DNA from: an uncultured Clostridia bacterium
GTDB lineage: Bacteria; Bacillota; Clostridia; Oscillospirales; Ruminococcaceae
NCBI GenBank assembly: GCA_937891895.1
Contig: CALATN010000094.1
Location: 1 to 13,036 of the forward strand
Direction of reading: 5' to 3'
Length of the DNA: 13,036 nucleotides
A program made the position numbers and the translations under genes. Under the pieces are notes generated by a model. That model was not told where the DNA came from and searched no databases. It was given only the letters and a program-made list of their open reading frames with translations. Shown piece by piece: positions 6,582 to 13,036 of the stretch. The number at the start of each line of letters is the position of its first letter. Within the stretch, counting starts at the first letter, position 1.

Positions 6582-7094
6582 TTATTCCGAGGGTAAGGTA
6601 GTTGCTTCCGTTGTTTCGTGAGTGTATCTTGAAGGTGCGGTATCCTTGGTGAAATCAGGCTTGTGCGGTATATCCGTTTCAGGAAGCAGAGTTGTTACCG
6701 TGGTAGAAGCTGACTCGGTTGCTTCTGTTTCGTCATCTTGCGGCACGGTTGTAACGGCAGGCTTTGCCGTATCGGCTGAAAACTCGGGACGTGAAGCTTT
6801 TTCGGGACGGGTGACGGTGTCCATCGGTGGCTTATCGGGGATGTCGATATGAAAGCTTCCGATATGTCCGTCAGGCGTCGGGGCAAGCTTGTAGTAATAC
6901 ACATCCGTGCCTGTTGTTGAGGGGGGCGTGTAGGTTTCCATATATTCGCTGTAGGTATCAGCAGGTACGGTTGTACCCGTGGTAACGATTGTAAGGGGAG
7001 TATGGTCATGGTAGACATACTCGGGAGGTTTTTCTTCTTCACAGCCGCACAGGAAAAGTGCCGCAAGAAGGATAAATAAGAAATATTTTTTCAT
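6582..7094 (-). CDS. Short Thr/Pro-rich lipoprotein, no recognisable domain
   Basis: I take the start as the ATG at 7092-7094 (170 aa). This gives a classic signal peptide, MKKYFLFILLAALFLCGC, with lipidated Cys18. The whole mature part is low complexity: a Pro/Tyr/Thr-rich first half (VTTGTTVPAD, TYTPPSTTGTD), a short HIDIPDKPP segment, then Thr/Glu/Pro-rich sequence to the end. No globular family is recognised, and the protein may be largely disordered and perhaps O-glycosylated outside the cell. A longer frame could start at ATG 7113-7115 with a weak AAGGGG site. However, that ATG lies inside the spacer of a good promoter whose -10 ends ten bases before 7094, so transcripts from it would begin almost at the 7094 ATG. 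It is followed after 21 bases by metA, an unexpected partner. Confidence 0.75.
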   Translation of the reverse strand: MKKYFLFILLAALFLCGCEEEKPPEYVYHDHTPLTIVTTGTTVPADTYSEYMETYTPPSTTGTDVYYYKLAPTPDGHIGSFHIDIPDKPPMDTVTRPEKASRPEFSADTAKPAVTTVPQDDETEATESASTTVTTLLPETDIPHKPDFTKDTAPSRYTHETTEATTLPSE

Positions 7095-7103
7095 AATACT
7101 GAT

Positions 7104-7132
7104 ATTGTAACACATTTTTTTCCCCTTTTCAA
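7104..7132 (-). promoter_or_regulatory. SigA-type promoter for the lipoprotein-metA unit
   Basis: On the minus strand, -35 TTGAAA (7127-7132), a 17-base spacer and -10 TACAAT (7104-7109), each box with one mismatch to consensus. The predicted start of transcription is near 7097, only two or three bases before the ATG at 7094, so the mRNA would be nearly leaderless. Confidence 0.6.
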
Positions 7133-7158
7133 GTCATATTTTATACAACTGCACGTCA

Positions 7159-7187
7159 TTGACAGTATAGTGTAATTATGGTATAAT
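7159..7187 (+). promoter_or_regulatory. Consensus extended -10 promoter for the manA operon
   Basis: Perfect -35 TTGACA (7159-7164), 17-base spacer, perfect -10 TATAAT (7182-7187), and TG one base before the -10 (7179-7180). This is as close to SigA consensus as possible and predicts strong, probably constitutive transcription from about 7194. The leader before manA is about 32 bases. Confidence 0.9.
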
Positions 7188-7225
7188 ATAAATTGAATTT
7201 TTAATGTTTTCTGGGAGGTTTTTCT

Positions 7226-8185
7226 ATGTATCCAATAAAGCTTACACCTGCATTCAAGGACTATCTCTGGGGCGGAACACGCCTTCGTGACGACTTCGGC
7301 AAGGACTGCGACTATGACAAGGTTGCCGAAAGCTGGGAGCTTTCCTGCCATAAGGACGGCGCTTCCGTTGTTGCAAACGGAGAGCACGCAGGCAAGACAC
7401 TTGCACAGTATATCGAAACAGAGGGCAAGGCTGTTCTCGGCAAGAACTGCGAACGCTTTGAACAGTTTCCTATTCTTATAAAGCTTATTGACGCGAAGGA
7501 CAATCTTTCCGTTCAGGTTCACCCGAACAATGAGTATGCTCAGCGTGTTGAGGGTGAATACGGCAAGACAGAGATGTGGTACATCGTTGACTGTGACGAG
7601 GGTGCCGAGCTTCTCTACGGCTTTAAAAAGGAAGTTACAAAGGAAGAATTTGCCGCAAGAATAAAGGACAATACTCTCCTTGAAATAACACAGTCCGTTC
7701 CTGTAAAGAAGGGCGATGTGTTCTTCATTGAGGCGGGTACGCTCCACGCTATCGGCAAGGGTATCCTTATTGCTGAAATTCAGCAGAACTCAAACACTAC
7801 ATACCGCATTTACGATTACGGCAGAGTAGGTGCTGACGGCAAGCCGAGAGAGCTTCACATTGACAAGGCTGTTGAGGTTACCGAGCTTTGCCCTGCAAAA
7901 CCATATCCCGCAACAGAGGCTTTCGAGGAAAACGGTGCGGTTAAGCGTCTGCTTTCAAAGTGCGAATACTTCACGGTTTACTCCGTTGACGTGGCTGAAA
8001 AGGCTTGCTTCAACGCTGACGAAACTTCCTTCCATAACGTGCTTATCCTTGAGGGTAACGCTGAGCTTGTCTGCGGCGATACAACTCTTTCCCTGAAGAA
8101 GGGCGACAGCGTGTTTGTTCCTGCAAACTGCGGTGAATACACAATTGCGGGCAGCTTCAAGTCCGTATTTACAAGAATAGACTAA
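7226..8185 (+). CDS. manA: Mannose-6-phosphate isomerase, class I
   Basis: This cytoplasmic zinc enzyme interconverts mannose 6-phosphate and fructose 6-phosphate, feeding mannose into glycolysis or fructose 6-phosphate into GDP-mannose synthesis. The 319-aa protein is the short, Firmicute-type form. The zinc ligands are visible: Gln97 and His99 in VQVHPNN, Glu116 in GKTEMWY, and His174 in AGTLHAIG. The active-site Arg segment TYRIYDYGR is at 192-200. A second cupin-like domain fills the C-terminus. GGGAGG seven bases before the ATG fixes the start. Codon choice favours C-ending and AAG codons, as in the glucokinase and ilvD genes here, consistent with high expression from the consensus promoter upstream. 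It is the first gene of a long plus-strand run. Confidence 0.95.
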   Translation: MYPIKLTPAFKDYLWGGTRLRDDFGKDCDYDKVAESWELSCHKDGASVVANGEHAGKTLAQYIETEGKAVLGKNCERFEQFPILIKLIDAKDNLSVQVHPNNEYAQRVEGEYGKTEMWYIVDCDEGAELLYGFKKEVTKEEFAARIKDNTLLEITQSVPVKKGDVFFIEAGTLHAIGKGILIAEIQQNSNTTYRIYDYGRVGADGKPRELHIDKAVEVTELCPAKPYPATEAFEENGAVKRLLSKCEYFTVYSVDVAEKACFNADETSFHNVLILEGNAELVCGDTTLSLKKGDSVFVPANCGEYTIAGSFKSVFTRID

Positions 8186-8236
8186 TGGCATTTCACCTTT
8201 TTGCAGGGTGTAATGTCTTGCAAAAGAGGTAAAACA

Positions 8237-9625
8237 ATGACTATCAAAAACTTATTCGGCGATAAAAAATTCTACAGAACTATTTTTTCTATAGCCGTTC
8301 CGATTATGATTCAGAACGGTATCACAAACTTCGTTGCGCTGCTTGACAATATTATGATTGGTCAGGTGGGCACGGAACAGATGTCGGGCACGGCCATTGT
8401 CAATCAGCTGTTGTTCGTGTTCAATCTGTGTATCTTCGGCATACTTGCGGGCCCCGGAATTTTCGGCGCACAGTTCTTCGGCAAGGGAAGCACCGAGGGT
8501 GTAAGACACACCTTCCGCTTCAAGGTTATTCTTGCGGCAATTATACTGCTGTTCGGTATGCTGATACTTAGCTTTTTCGATGAACAGCTTATCACGATGT
8601 ATCTGACAGGCGAGGGTACTGAGGGCAACAAGGCGCTGACGCTTCAATCGGGCAAGGAATATCTTTCGGTAATGCTTATCGGGCTTATTCCGTTTACGGT
8701 TTCTCAGGTTTACGCTTCGACTCTCCGTGAAACGAACAAGACTTTGCCACCGATGTTTGCGGGACTTGCGGCGGTGTTTACGAACCTTGCGTTCAACTGG
8801 ATACTTATTTTCGGACACCTCGGCTTCCCTGCAATGGGTGTAAAGGGTGCGGCGATTGCAACGGTTATATCGCGTTTTGTTGAGTGCATAATAGTTGTGG
8901 TGTGGACTCACGCACATAAGCACGATAACGAGTTTATCATTGGTGCGTTCAGGAATATGCGTATTCCGCCTGAACTGATGAAGAAAATCCTTATCAGCGG
9001 TCTGCCGCTGTTTGCAAACGAATTTCTCTGGTCGGCGGGTATGGCGGTACTGAACAAGTGCTACTCCGAAAGAGGCCTTGACGTTGTTGCGGCAACGAAT
9101 ATTTCCTCCACGATTTTCAACCTTTTCTCGGTAATTTTCATTGCGCTGGGCAACTCGGTAGGAATTATCGTGGGACAGATTCTCGGCACGGGCGATATGA
9201 AAAAGGCGAGGGAAACCGACACGAAGCTTATCGTGTTCACGGTGCTTGCGGGTGCGCTTACGGGCGGACTTATGGCGGCATTTTCGGGCGTGTTTCCCAA
9301 CTTCTACAACACGACAGACAGCGTAAAGAGTATGGCTGGAAGCCTGATTATGATTTCGGGTCTGTTTATGCCCTTTGCGGCATTTATGCACGCGACTTAC
9401 TTTACTCTGCGTTCAGGGGGAAGAACCCTTGTCACATTCCTATTCGACAGCGCTTACGTCTGGGGTATCACGATACCTACGGCACTGCTGCTTGTCAACT
9501 TCACGGATTTCGGCATACTGAATATTTACTTCTGTTGTCAGTTCGTGGACATTATCAAGGTTACAATAGGTCTTATTCTCGTTATAAAGGGAGTATGGCT
9601 GCGGAATATTGTTAAAAACGATTAA
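8237..9625 (+). CDS. MATE-family efflux transporter
   Basis: The 462-aa protein is a Na+- or H+-coupled multidrug/toxin exporter of the MATE family, with the usual twelve membrane segments in two homologous halves. The first half carries AVPIMIQNGITNFVALLD, then LDNIMIGQVG (36-45), and near residues 182-213 the typical FTNLAFNWILIFG, then MGVKGAAIATVISR. The second half begins near 255 (GLPLFANEFLWSAGMAVLN). The start is the ATG at 8237, preceded by AGAGG at seven bases; an in-frame TTG at 8201 would add twelve unconserved residues and has no site. It lies 51 bases after manA with no terminator in between, and 20 bases before the glucokinase gene. The substrate is unknown; a sugar-related role is not implied by position alone. 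Confidence 0.92.
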   Translation: MTIKNLFGDKKFYRTIFSIAVPIMIQNGITNFVALLDNIMIGQVGTEQMSGTAIVNQLLFVFNLCIFGILAGPGIFGAQFFGKGSTEGVRHTFRFKVILAAIILLFGMLILSFFDEQLITMYLTGEGTEGNKALTLQSGKEYLSVMLIGLIPFTVSQVYASTLRETNKTLPPMFAGLAAVFTNLAFNWILIFGHLGFPAMGVKGAAIATVISRFVECIIVVVWTHAHKHDNEFIIGAFRNMRIPPELMKKILISGLPLFANEFLWSAGMAVLNKCYSERGLDVVAATNISSTIFNLFSVIFIALGNSVGIIVGQILGTGDMKKARETDTKLIVFTVLAGALTGGLMAAFSGVFPNFYNTTDSVKSMAGSLIMISGLFMPFAAFMHATYFTLRSGGRTLVTFLFDSAYVWGITIPTALLLVNFTDFGILNIYFCCQFVDIIKVTIGLILVIKGVWLRNIVKND

Positions 9626-9645
9626 ATCAAAAGGAGAAGAAGATT

Positions 9646-10596
9646 ATGAAGTATTACATTGGTATTGACCTCGGCGGAACAAACATCAAGGCTGGTGTGG
9701 TAAACGAAAACTACGAGATTATTGCAAAGGCTTCCACAAAGACAAAGTGTCCACGTCCTGCAAAGGAAATTGCTGACGATATGGCTGCTGTAAGTATTGA
9801 GGCTGCAAAGAATGCAGGCATTTCAATTGATGACATTGAATGGATTGGTATCGGTACTCCCGGTATTGCTGATAACATCAACGGCACAATTCCTTACTCC
9901 AACAACCTCGGCTTCAGCAACGTGCCTATCCGTGAATACATTCAGGAACACATCAACAAGCCTGTTTATGTTGCTAACGACGCTAATGCTGCTGCTTACG
10001 GTGAATTTGTTGCAGGTGCGGCAAAGGGTGCAACAGACGCTGTTTGCATTACACTCGGCACAGGTGTTGGCGCAGGTGTAATCATCGACGGCAAAATCTT
10101 CACAGGACGCAATCTTGCTGGTACAGAAATCGGACATATAGTTATCGAGGTTGACGGTCCACAGTGTACCTGCGGCAGAAAGGGCTGTTTCGAAACATTC
10201 TCCTCAGCAACAGGTCTTATCAATATGACAAAGCAGGCAATTGCTGAAAATCCTGGCACAGTTATGGCTGAATACGCTGAGAGGGATGGTCACTCCTCCG
10301 CACGTCACGCTTTCGACGCTATGCGTGCAGGCGACGCGGCTGGTAAGGCTGTTGTTGACAAGTACATCAAGTACCTCGCAAGCGGTATCACAAGCGTAAT
10401 CAACATCTTCCAGCCTGACATCCTCTGCATCGGCGGCGGTGTCTGCAACGAGGGCGACCCACTTATGGTTCCTCTCAAGGATCTTGTTGCTAAGGAAGTT
10501 TACACAAGAATGCTTGACTGCAACACAAAGATTACAATTGCTGAGCTTGGCAACGACGCAGGCATTATCGGTGCGGCTTTCCTCGGTAATTCTTGA
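9646..10596 (+). CDS. glk: ROK-family glucokinase
   Basis: This cytoplasmic enzyme phosphorylates glucose (possibly related hexoses) with ATP at position 6. The 316-aa protein has the ROK layout without a DNA-binding domain, so it is a kinase rather than a repressor. The N-terminal phosphate-binding motif IDLGGTNIKAG is at 6-17. The catalytic Asp112 is in VANDANAAAYGE. LGTGVGAGV (137-145) contacts ATP. The ROK zinc site consists of His164 in GTEIGHI and Cys174, Cys176 and Cys181 in CTCGRKGCFE. AAGGAG nine bases before the ATG supports the start. With manA in the same run, free glucose and mannose 6-phosphate would both enter glycolysis. Its TGA overlaps the next gene's ATG by one base. Confidence 0.93.
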   Translation: MKYYIGIDLGGTNIKAGVVNENYEIIAKASTKTKCPRPAKEIADDMAAVSIEAAKNAGISIDDIEWIGIGTPGIADNINGTIPYSNNLGFSNVPIREYIQEHINKPVYVANDANAAAYGEFVAGAAKGATDAVCITLGTGVGAGVIIDGKIFTGRNLAGTEIGHIVIEVDGPQCTCGRKGCFETFSSATGLINMTKQAIAENPGTVMAEYAERDGHSSARHAFDAMRAGDAAGKAVVDKYIKYLASGITSVINIFQPDILCIGGGVCNEGDPLMVPLKDLVAKEVYTRMLDCNTKITIAELGNDAGIIGAAFLGNS

Positions 10597-11147
10597 TGAG
10601 TACATTCGATTTTCTGTCGGGCAACACCGACATTGACAGCTTTATCGAAAAGCAGAATAAATACAAATCGCTGAAACGTGCTGATTTGGACAGCGTGCCG
10701 AAGGAGGAAATAGTTCTTGCGGTAACCTGCTGGATTGAGGGCAAATTCAATGAGGAATGGTCTGATATGGCTAAGGTCATAAACGGACTTCCTACACCTT
10801 GCCTTAACCTCTATTGCGCCGATTACGTCACAAAGGAAATTATGAACGGCGGCTTTTCTCAGGCTTTTTTCAATACCTCCCGTGACTTTATCGGAGCGGG
10901 TGCTGAGGGCTTCCGTGCTCTTGGCTATGAAAAGGCTGACGAGGTTATTGAGCGTGCGCTGAAAATCAATTTTGACAGCGTAAAGCCTACAGGACGTTCA
11001 ATTGAGGATTTCTTTGCACTCAGCGAAAATAGCGATTATGACGAGCTTGACAAGGAATTCCACAGCTTGTTTGACGATGAAAAATTTACGGCGTTGGCTT
11101 ATGATTATATTATGAGGTATAAGAAATATTTCGGCGATGAAAACTGA
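10596..11147 (+). CDS. DUF4375 (DMP19-like) domain protein
   Basis: The 183-aa, acidic, soluble protein has no signal peptide or membrane segment. Residues about 70-110 carry the family's most recognisable part, YVTKEIMNGGFSQAFFN, followed by a Gly-rich AGAEGFRALGYEKAD and a helical C-terminus. This matches DUF4375/DMP19-like proteins. One Neisseria member is a DNA-mimic protein, but most members have no known role and DNA mimicry should not be assumed. I choose the ATG at 10596; a TTG one codon earlier is less likely. The ATG overlaps the glucokinase stop (TGATG) and no clear ribosome binding site is seen, so translation probably depends on re-initiation after the glucokinase gene. Confidence 0.8.
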   Translation: MSTFDFLSGNTDIDSFIEKQNKYKSLKRADLDSVPKEEIVLAVTCWIEGKFNEEWSDMAKVINGLPTPCLNLYCADYVTKEIMNGGFSQAFFNTSRDFIGAGAEGFRALGYEKADEVIERALKINFDSVKPTGRSIEDFFALSENSDYDELDKEFHSLFDDEKFTALAYDYIMRYKKYFGDEN

Positions 11148-11165
11148 CGGAAATGAGGTAGTCTT

Positions 11166-12158
11166 ATGAAGATAAAAGCGGCTGTTCTTGCACTTGTTTT
11201 CTGTGTAACGCTTTGTTCCTGCGGCAAATCCGAAAATGACGAGGTCGTGCTGACGGACTTGATTGAAACTGAAACGTCAATTTCGGAAATTACGGAAACT
11301 GTTTCGGAAATGGAAGTTACTTCGGAAGTGCAGACGGAAACATCTGCCGAAACAGTGGAAACTGCCGTGCAGACAACGGAAATTACCGAAGTGGTATCGG
11401 AAGAAACGGTGGCAGAATTTGCTGAATATAATGACTTGGAAATTTCTGAAATTTTTTTCAGCCACATATTTGGTGAAGACGGCAGAGATGTTTACTATAA
11501 TATTTCGCCCTGCAATTCACGGGTATATGTGAATAACTATGGTGGGTACGGAATAGCATGTTCGGGATGGATTACTGATAAGACCTTTTATGAAATTGCA
11601 GAAGCGGTAAATCAATCAGGAGTTTCTGAATATTATGGAACAGATAATATAGATTCTTCGACCAAATTTGATATTTTTAGAATAACAGTTACCGACGTTA
11701 ACGGAACTGAATATACTGCTGCTTATGAGGGAGAAGGTTCTAATGCTTTTTCAAAACTTGAAGCTGTACTTTATGAATATAAACAAAACGCCTATTATGG
11801 TGAAGCACCACATTATTATGCTGAAATCGGTATCCGCAAAGCCGTTGACGCAATGGTTTATTTCAGAAGCTATCTGCGGAAATGTTCCGATTTGGGTGAG
11901 GATTGCTCGGAATACGCAGGGCAGTCGATGATTATTGACAGCAGTAATCTGAACCCTCTTGACAGCGATATGTTCTATCTGCCTGATGACTGGAGCGGCT
12001 ACGCTTTTGTAAAGTTCAACGCTGACGGAACAGATGTTGAGTATGCAAACTGGGCGGAAACCGAAGATGCACTTTCCGAGGAAAAGCTGATTTATGACGA
12101 CCTTGAAGCTTATTACATAGAAAATGAAATAATTATTGGTTCAACACTTGAAGAATAA
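11166..12158 (+). CDS. Lipoprotein with Thr/Glu-rich linker and uncharacterised outer domain
   Basis: The 330-aa product has a lipoprotein signal peptide (MKIKAAVLALVFCVTLCSC, lipidated Cys19). A Thr/Glu/Ser/Val-rich linker runs from about 26 to 86, built from repeats such as ISEITETVSEMEVTSEV. A probably folded domain follows (about 90-330), rich in Tyr, Asp and Glu. It contains NNYGGYGIACSGWITDKTFYEIAEAV and later a Ser/Asp/Tyr-rich segment ending in EYANW. I recognise no family; the alternation of beta-like and helical stretches suggests a small alpha/beta domain. GAGG seven bases before the ATG supports the start. Counted by hand, GC is about 33% over 11581-11820 but about 47% over 11821-12060, a mosaic within one gene. 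It sits 18 bases after the DUF4375 gene and 19 before ilvD. Confidence 0.8.
   Translation: MKIKAAVLALVFCVTLCSCGKSENDEVVLTDLIETETSISEITETVSEMEVTSEVQTETSAETVETAVQTTEITEVVSEETVAEFAEYNDLEISEIFFSHIFGEDGRDVYYNISPCNSRVYVNNYGGYGIACSGWITDKTFYEIAEAVNQSGVSEYYGTDNIDSSTKFDIFRITVTDVNGTEYTAAYEGEGSNAFSKLEAVLYEYKQNAYYGEAPHYYAEIGIRKAVDAMVYFRSYLRKCSDLGEDCSEYAGQSMIIDSSNLNPLDSDMFYLPDDWSGYAFVKFNADGTDVEYANWAETEDALSEEKLIYDDLEAYYIENEIIIGSTLEE
11260..11410 (+). repeat. Degenerate GGAA-phased repeat encoding the Thr/Glu linker
   Basis: The motif (T)CGGAAA/G recurs many times in frame (for example TCGGAAATTACGGAAACTG and TCGGAAATGGAAG), giving alternating Ser/Thr-Glu with Val or Ile. It is low-complexity coding sequence rather than a separate element, and may vary in length between strains. 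Confidence 0.55.
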
Positions 12159-12177
12159 TTTGAAAGGATTGATATAA

Positions 12178-13036
12178 ATGTCTTGTAAGGACTGCAATGA
12201 AAACTGCGGAAACTTTTTCTGCGACGGTGCTGAAAAAGCACCTCAGCGTTCACTTTTTAACGCACTTGGTATGACTAAGGAGGAAATGAAGAAGCCACTG
12301 GTTGGTATTGTTTCTTCCTATAACGAAATTGTTCCCGGACATATGAACATCGACAAGATTGTTGACGCTGTAAAGATGGGCGTTGCTATGGCGGGCGGTA
12401 CACCTGTTGTATTCCCTGCAATCGCTGTCTGCGACGGTATTGCAATGGGCCACGAGGGTATGAAGTACTCCCTCGTAACACGTGACCTTATCGCTGACTC
12501 CACTGAATGTATGGCGCTTGCTCACCATTTTGACGCACTTGTTATGGTGCCTAACTGCGACAAGAACGTACCAGGTCTGCTTATGGCGGCTGCAAGAGTA
12601 AACGTTCCTACCGTTTTCGTTTCAGGCGGACCAATGCTTGCGGGTCACGTCAAGGGCAGCAAGACATCTCTTTCCAGTATGTTTGAAGCAGTTGGCGCTT
12701 ACACATCGGGAAGAATTAACGAGGAAGAATTTGACGAATACGAAAACAAGGCTTGTCCAACCTGCGGCTCCTGCTCTGGTATGTACACAGCTAACTCTAT
12801 GAATTGCCTTACTGAGGTTCTTGGTATGGGTCTTAAGGGCAACGGTACAATTCCTGCTGTTTACTCTGACAGAATACGTCTTGCAAAGCACGCTGGTATG
12901 GCTGTTATGGAGCTTTACAGAAAGAATATCCGTCCGCTCGATATTATGACAGAAAAGGCATTTATGAACGCACTTGCTGTTGATATGGCACTTGGATGTT
13001 CCACAAACAGTATGCTTCACCTTCCGGCAATTGCTC
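12178..13036 (+). CDS. ilvD: Dihydroxy-acid dehydratase, 5' half (runs off the window)
   Basis: IlvD removes water from 2,3-dihydroxy-isovalerate and 2,3-dihydroxy-3-methylvalerate in valine and isoleucine synthesis, using an iron-sulfur cluster. The first 286 of about 550 residues are present. Family motifs are clear: APQRSLFNALG, SYNEIVPGHMNID (48-59), AVCDGIAMGHEGMKYSL (83-99), NCDKNVPGLLMAAAR with Cys127, and CPTCGSCSGMYTANSMN with Cys193, Cys196 and Cys199. The N-terminus is unusual: in place of the common 'MRSD...G' it reads MSCKDCNENCGNFFCDG, with Cys3, Cys6, Cys10 and Cys15. AAAGGA lies nine bases before the ATG. It follows the lipoprotein gene by 19 bases, without a visible promoter, T-box or attenuator, so it seems to be read from upstream. 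Confidence 0.95.
   Translation, partial: MSCKDCNENCGNFFCDGAEKAPQRSLFNALGMTKEEMKKPLVGIVSSYNEIVPGHMNIDKIVDAVKMGVAMAGGTPVVFPAIAVCDGIAMGHEGMKYSLVTRDLIADSTECMALAHHFDALVMVPNCDKNVPGLLMAAARVNVPTVFVSGGPMLAGHVKGSKTSLSSMFEAVGAYTSGRINEEEFDEYENKACPTCGSCSGMYTANSMNCLTEVLGMGLKGNGTIPAVYSDRIRLAKHAGMAVMELYRKNIRPLDIMTEKAFMNALAVDMALGCSTNSMLHLPAIA

Noticed and set aside
8188..8215. Hairpin between manA and the MATE gene as a terminator
   Set aside because: ATTTCACC and GGTGTAAT pair imperfectly with a nine-base loop and no T-run follows, so it is unlikely to stop transcription.
8201..8236. TTG at 8201 as the MATE transporter start
   Set aside because: It would add twelve unconserved, Lys/Cys-containing residues and has no ribosome binding site, while ATG 8237 has AGAGG at seven bases and gives a normal MATE N-terminus.
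8252..9391. Long open frame (379 codons) on the minus strand opposite the MATE transporter gene
   Set aside because: Its translation is rich in His, Arg, Asn and Lys with no domain or hydrophobic pattern, and it mirrors a well-supported membrane protein gene. No ribosome binding site or promoter supports it.
11105..11467. Minus-strand Ser/Val/Thr-rich open frame opposite the start of the Thr/Glu-linker lipoprotein
   Set aside because: It is the reverse complement of low-complexity repeats in a gene with a good signal peptide and ribosome binding site.
12125..12177. Internal promoter directly before ilvD
   Set aside because: TTGAAG and a TATAAA-like box can be found but are 19 bases apart, and the second touches the start codon; too weak to call.
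1..13036. Mobile elements, CRISPR arrays, attachment sites, RNA genes
   Set aside because: No transposase, integrase, regularly spaced repeats, target-site duplications or cloverleaf-like segments were seen by reading both strands.

Overview
The window looks like a chromosomal stretch of a gut or rumen Firmicute of the Ruminococcus/Oscillospiraceae kind. The evidence is strong AGGAGG-type ribosome binding sites, SigA-type TTGACA-N17-TATAAT promoters, moderate GC, and several lipoproteins with long Thr/Glu-rich linkers after the lipidated Cys. No rRNA, tRNA, CRISPR array, insertion sequence, phage gene or integrase is visible. Assignments rest on motifs read by eye; no database search was run.

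Layout from left to right. (1) Bases 1-117 are the 3' end of a TatD-family hydrolase, closed by a 12-bp-stem terminator. (2) A minus-strand pair (166-1969) encodes a zinc-finger membrane protein (Prok-RING plus zinc ribbon plus DUF2628-like part) and a lipoprotein resembling the first lobe of BtuF/FhuD-type binding proteins. They share a promoter at 2012-2040. (3) A plus-strand operon (2139-5619) encodes cardiolipin synthase, an AI-2E-family membrane protein and a VTT/TVP38-family membrane protein. It starts at a strong promoter (2092-2120) and ends in a compact bidirectional terminator whose loop holds the last stop codon. (4) A minus-strand pair (5634-7094) encodes a Thr/Pro-rich lipoprotein and MetA. 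MetA carries Glu111, the residue linked to acetyl-CoA use, so it is probably a homoserine O-acetyltransferase. (5) A long plus-strand run from 7226 to the window edge encodes ManA, a MATE transporter, a ROK glucokinase, a DUF4375/DMP19-like protein, a Thr/Glu-rich lipoprotein and the first half of IlvD. All gaps are 51 bases or less, and an essentially consensus promoter lies at 7159-7187.

Most of the window is housekeeping: hexose phosphate supply (ManA, glucokinase), methionine and branched-chain amino acid synthesis (MetA, IlvD), and membrane lipid metabolism (Cls, probably with the two membrane proteins beside it). The less ordinary parts are the three lipoproteins, the zinc-finger membrane protein paired with a lobe-truncated binding protein, the start-codon puzzles at cls and at the lipoprotein upstream of metA, and a Cys-rich N-terminus on IlvD. 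I do not see a clear new defence, mobile or biosynthetic system. The best candidates for something undescribed are the zinc-finger/half-binding-protein pair and the Cls/AI-2E/VTT lipid operon.
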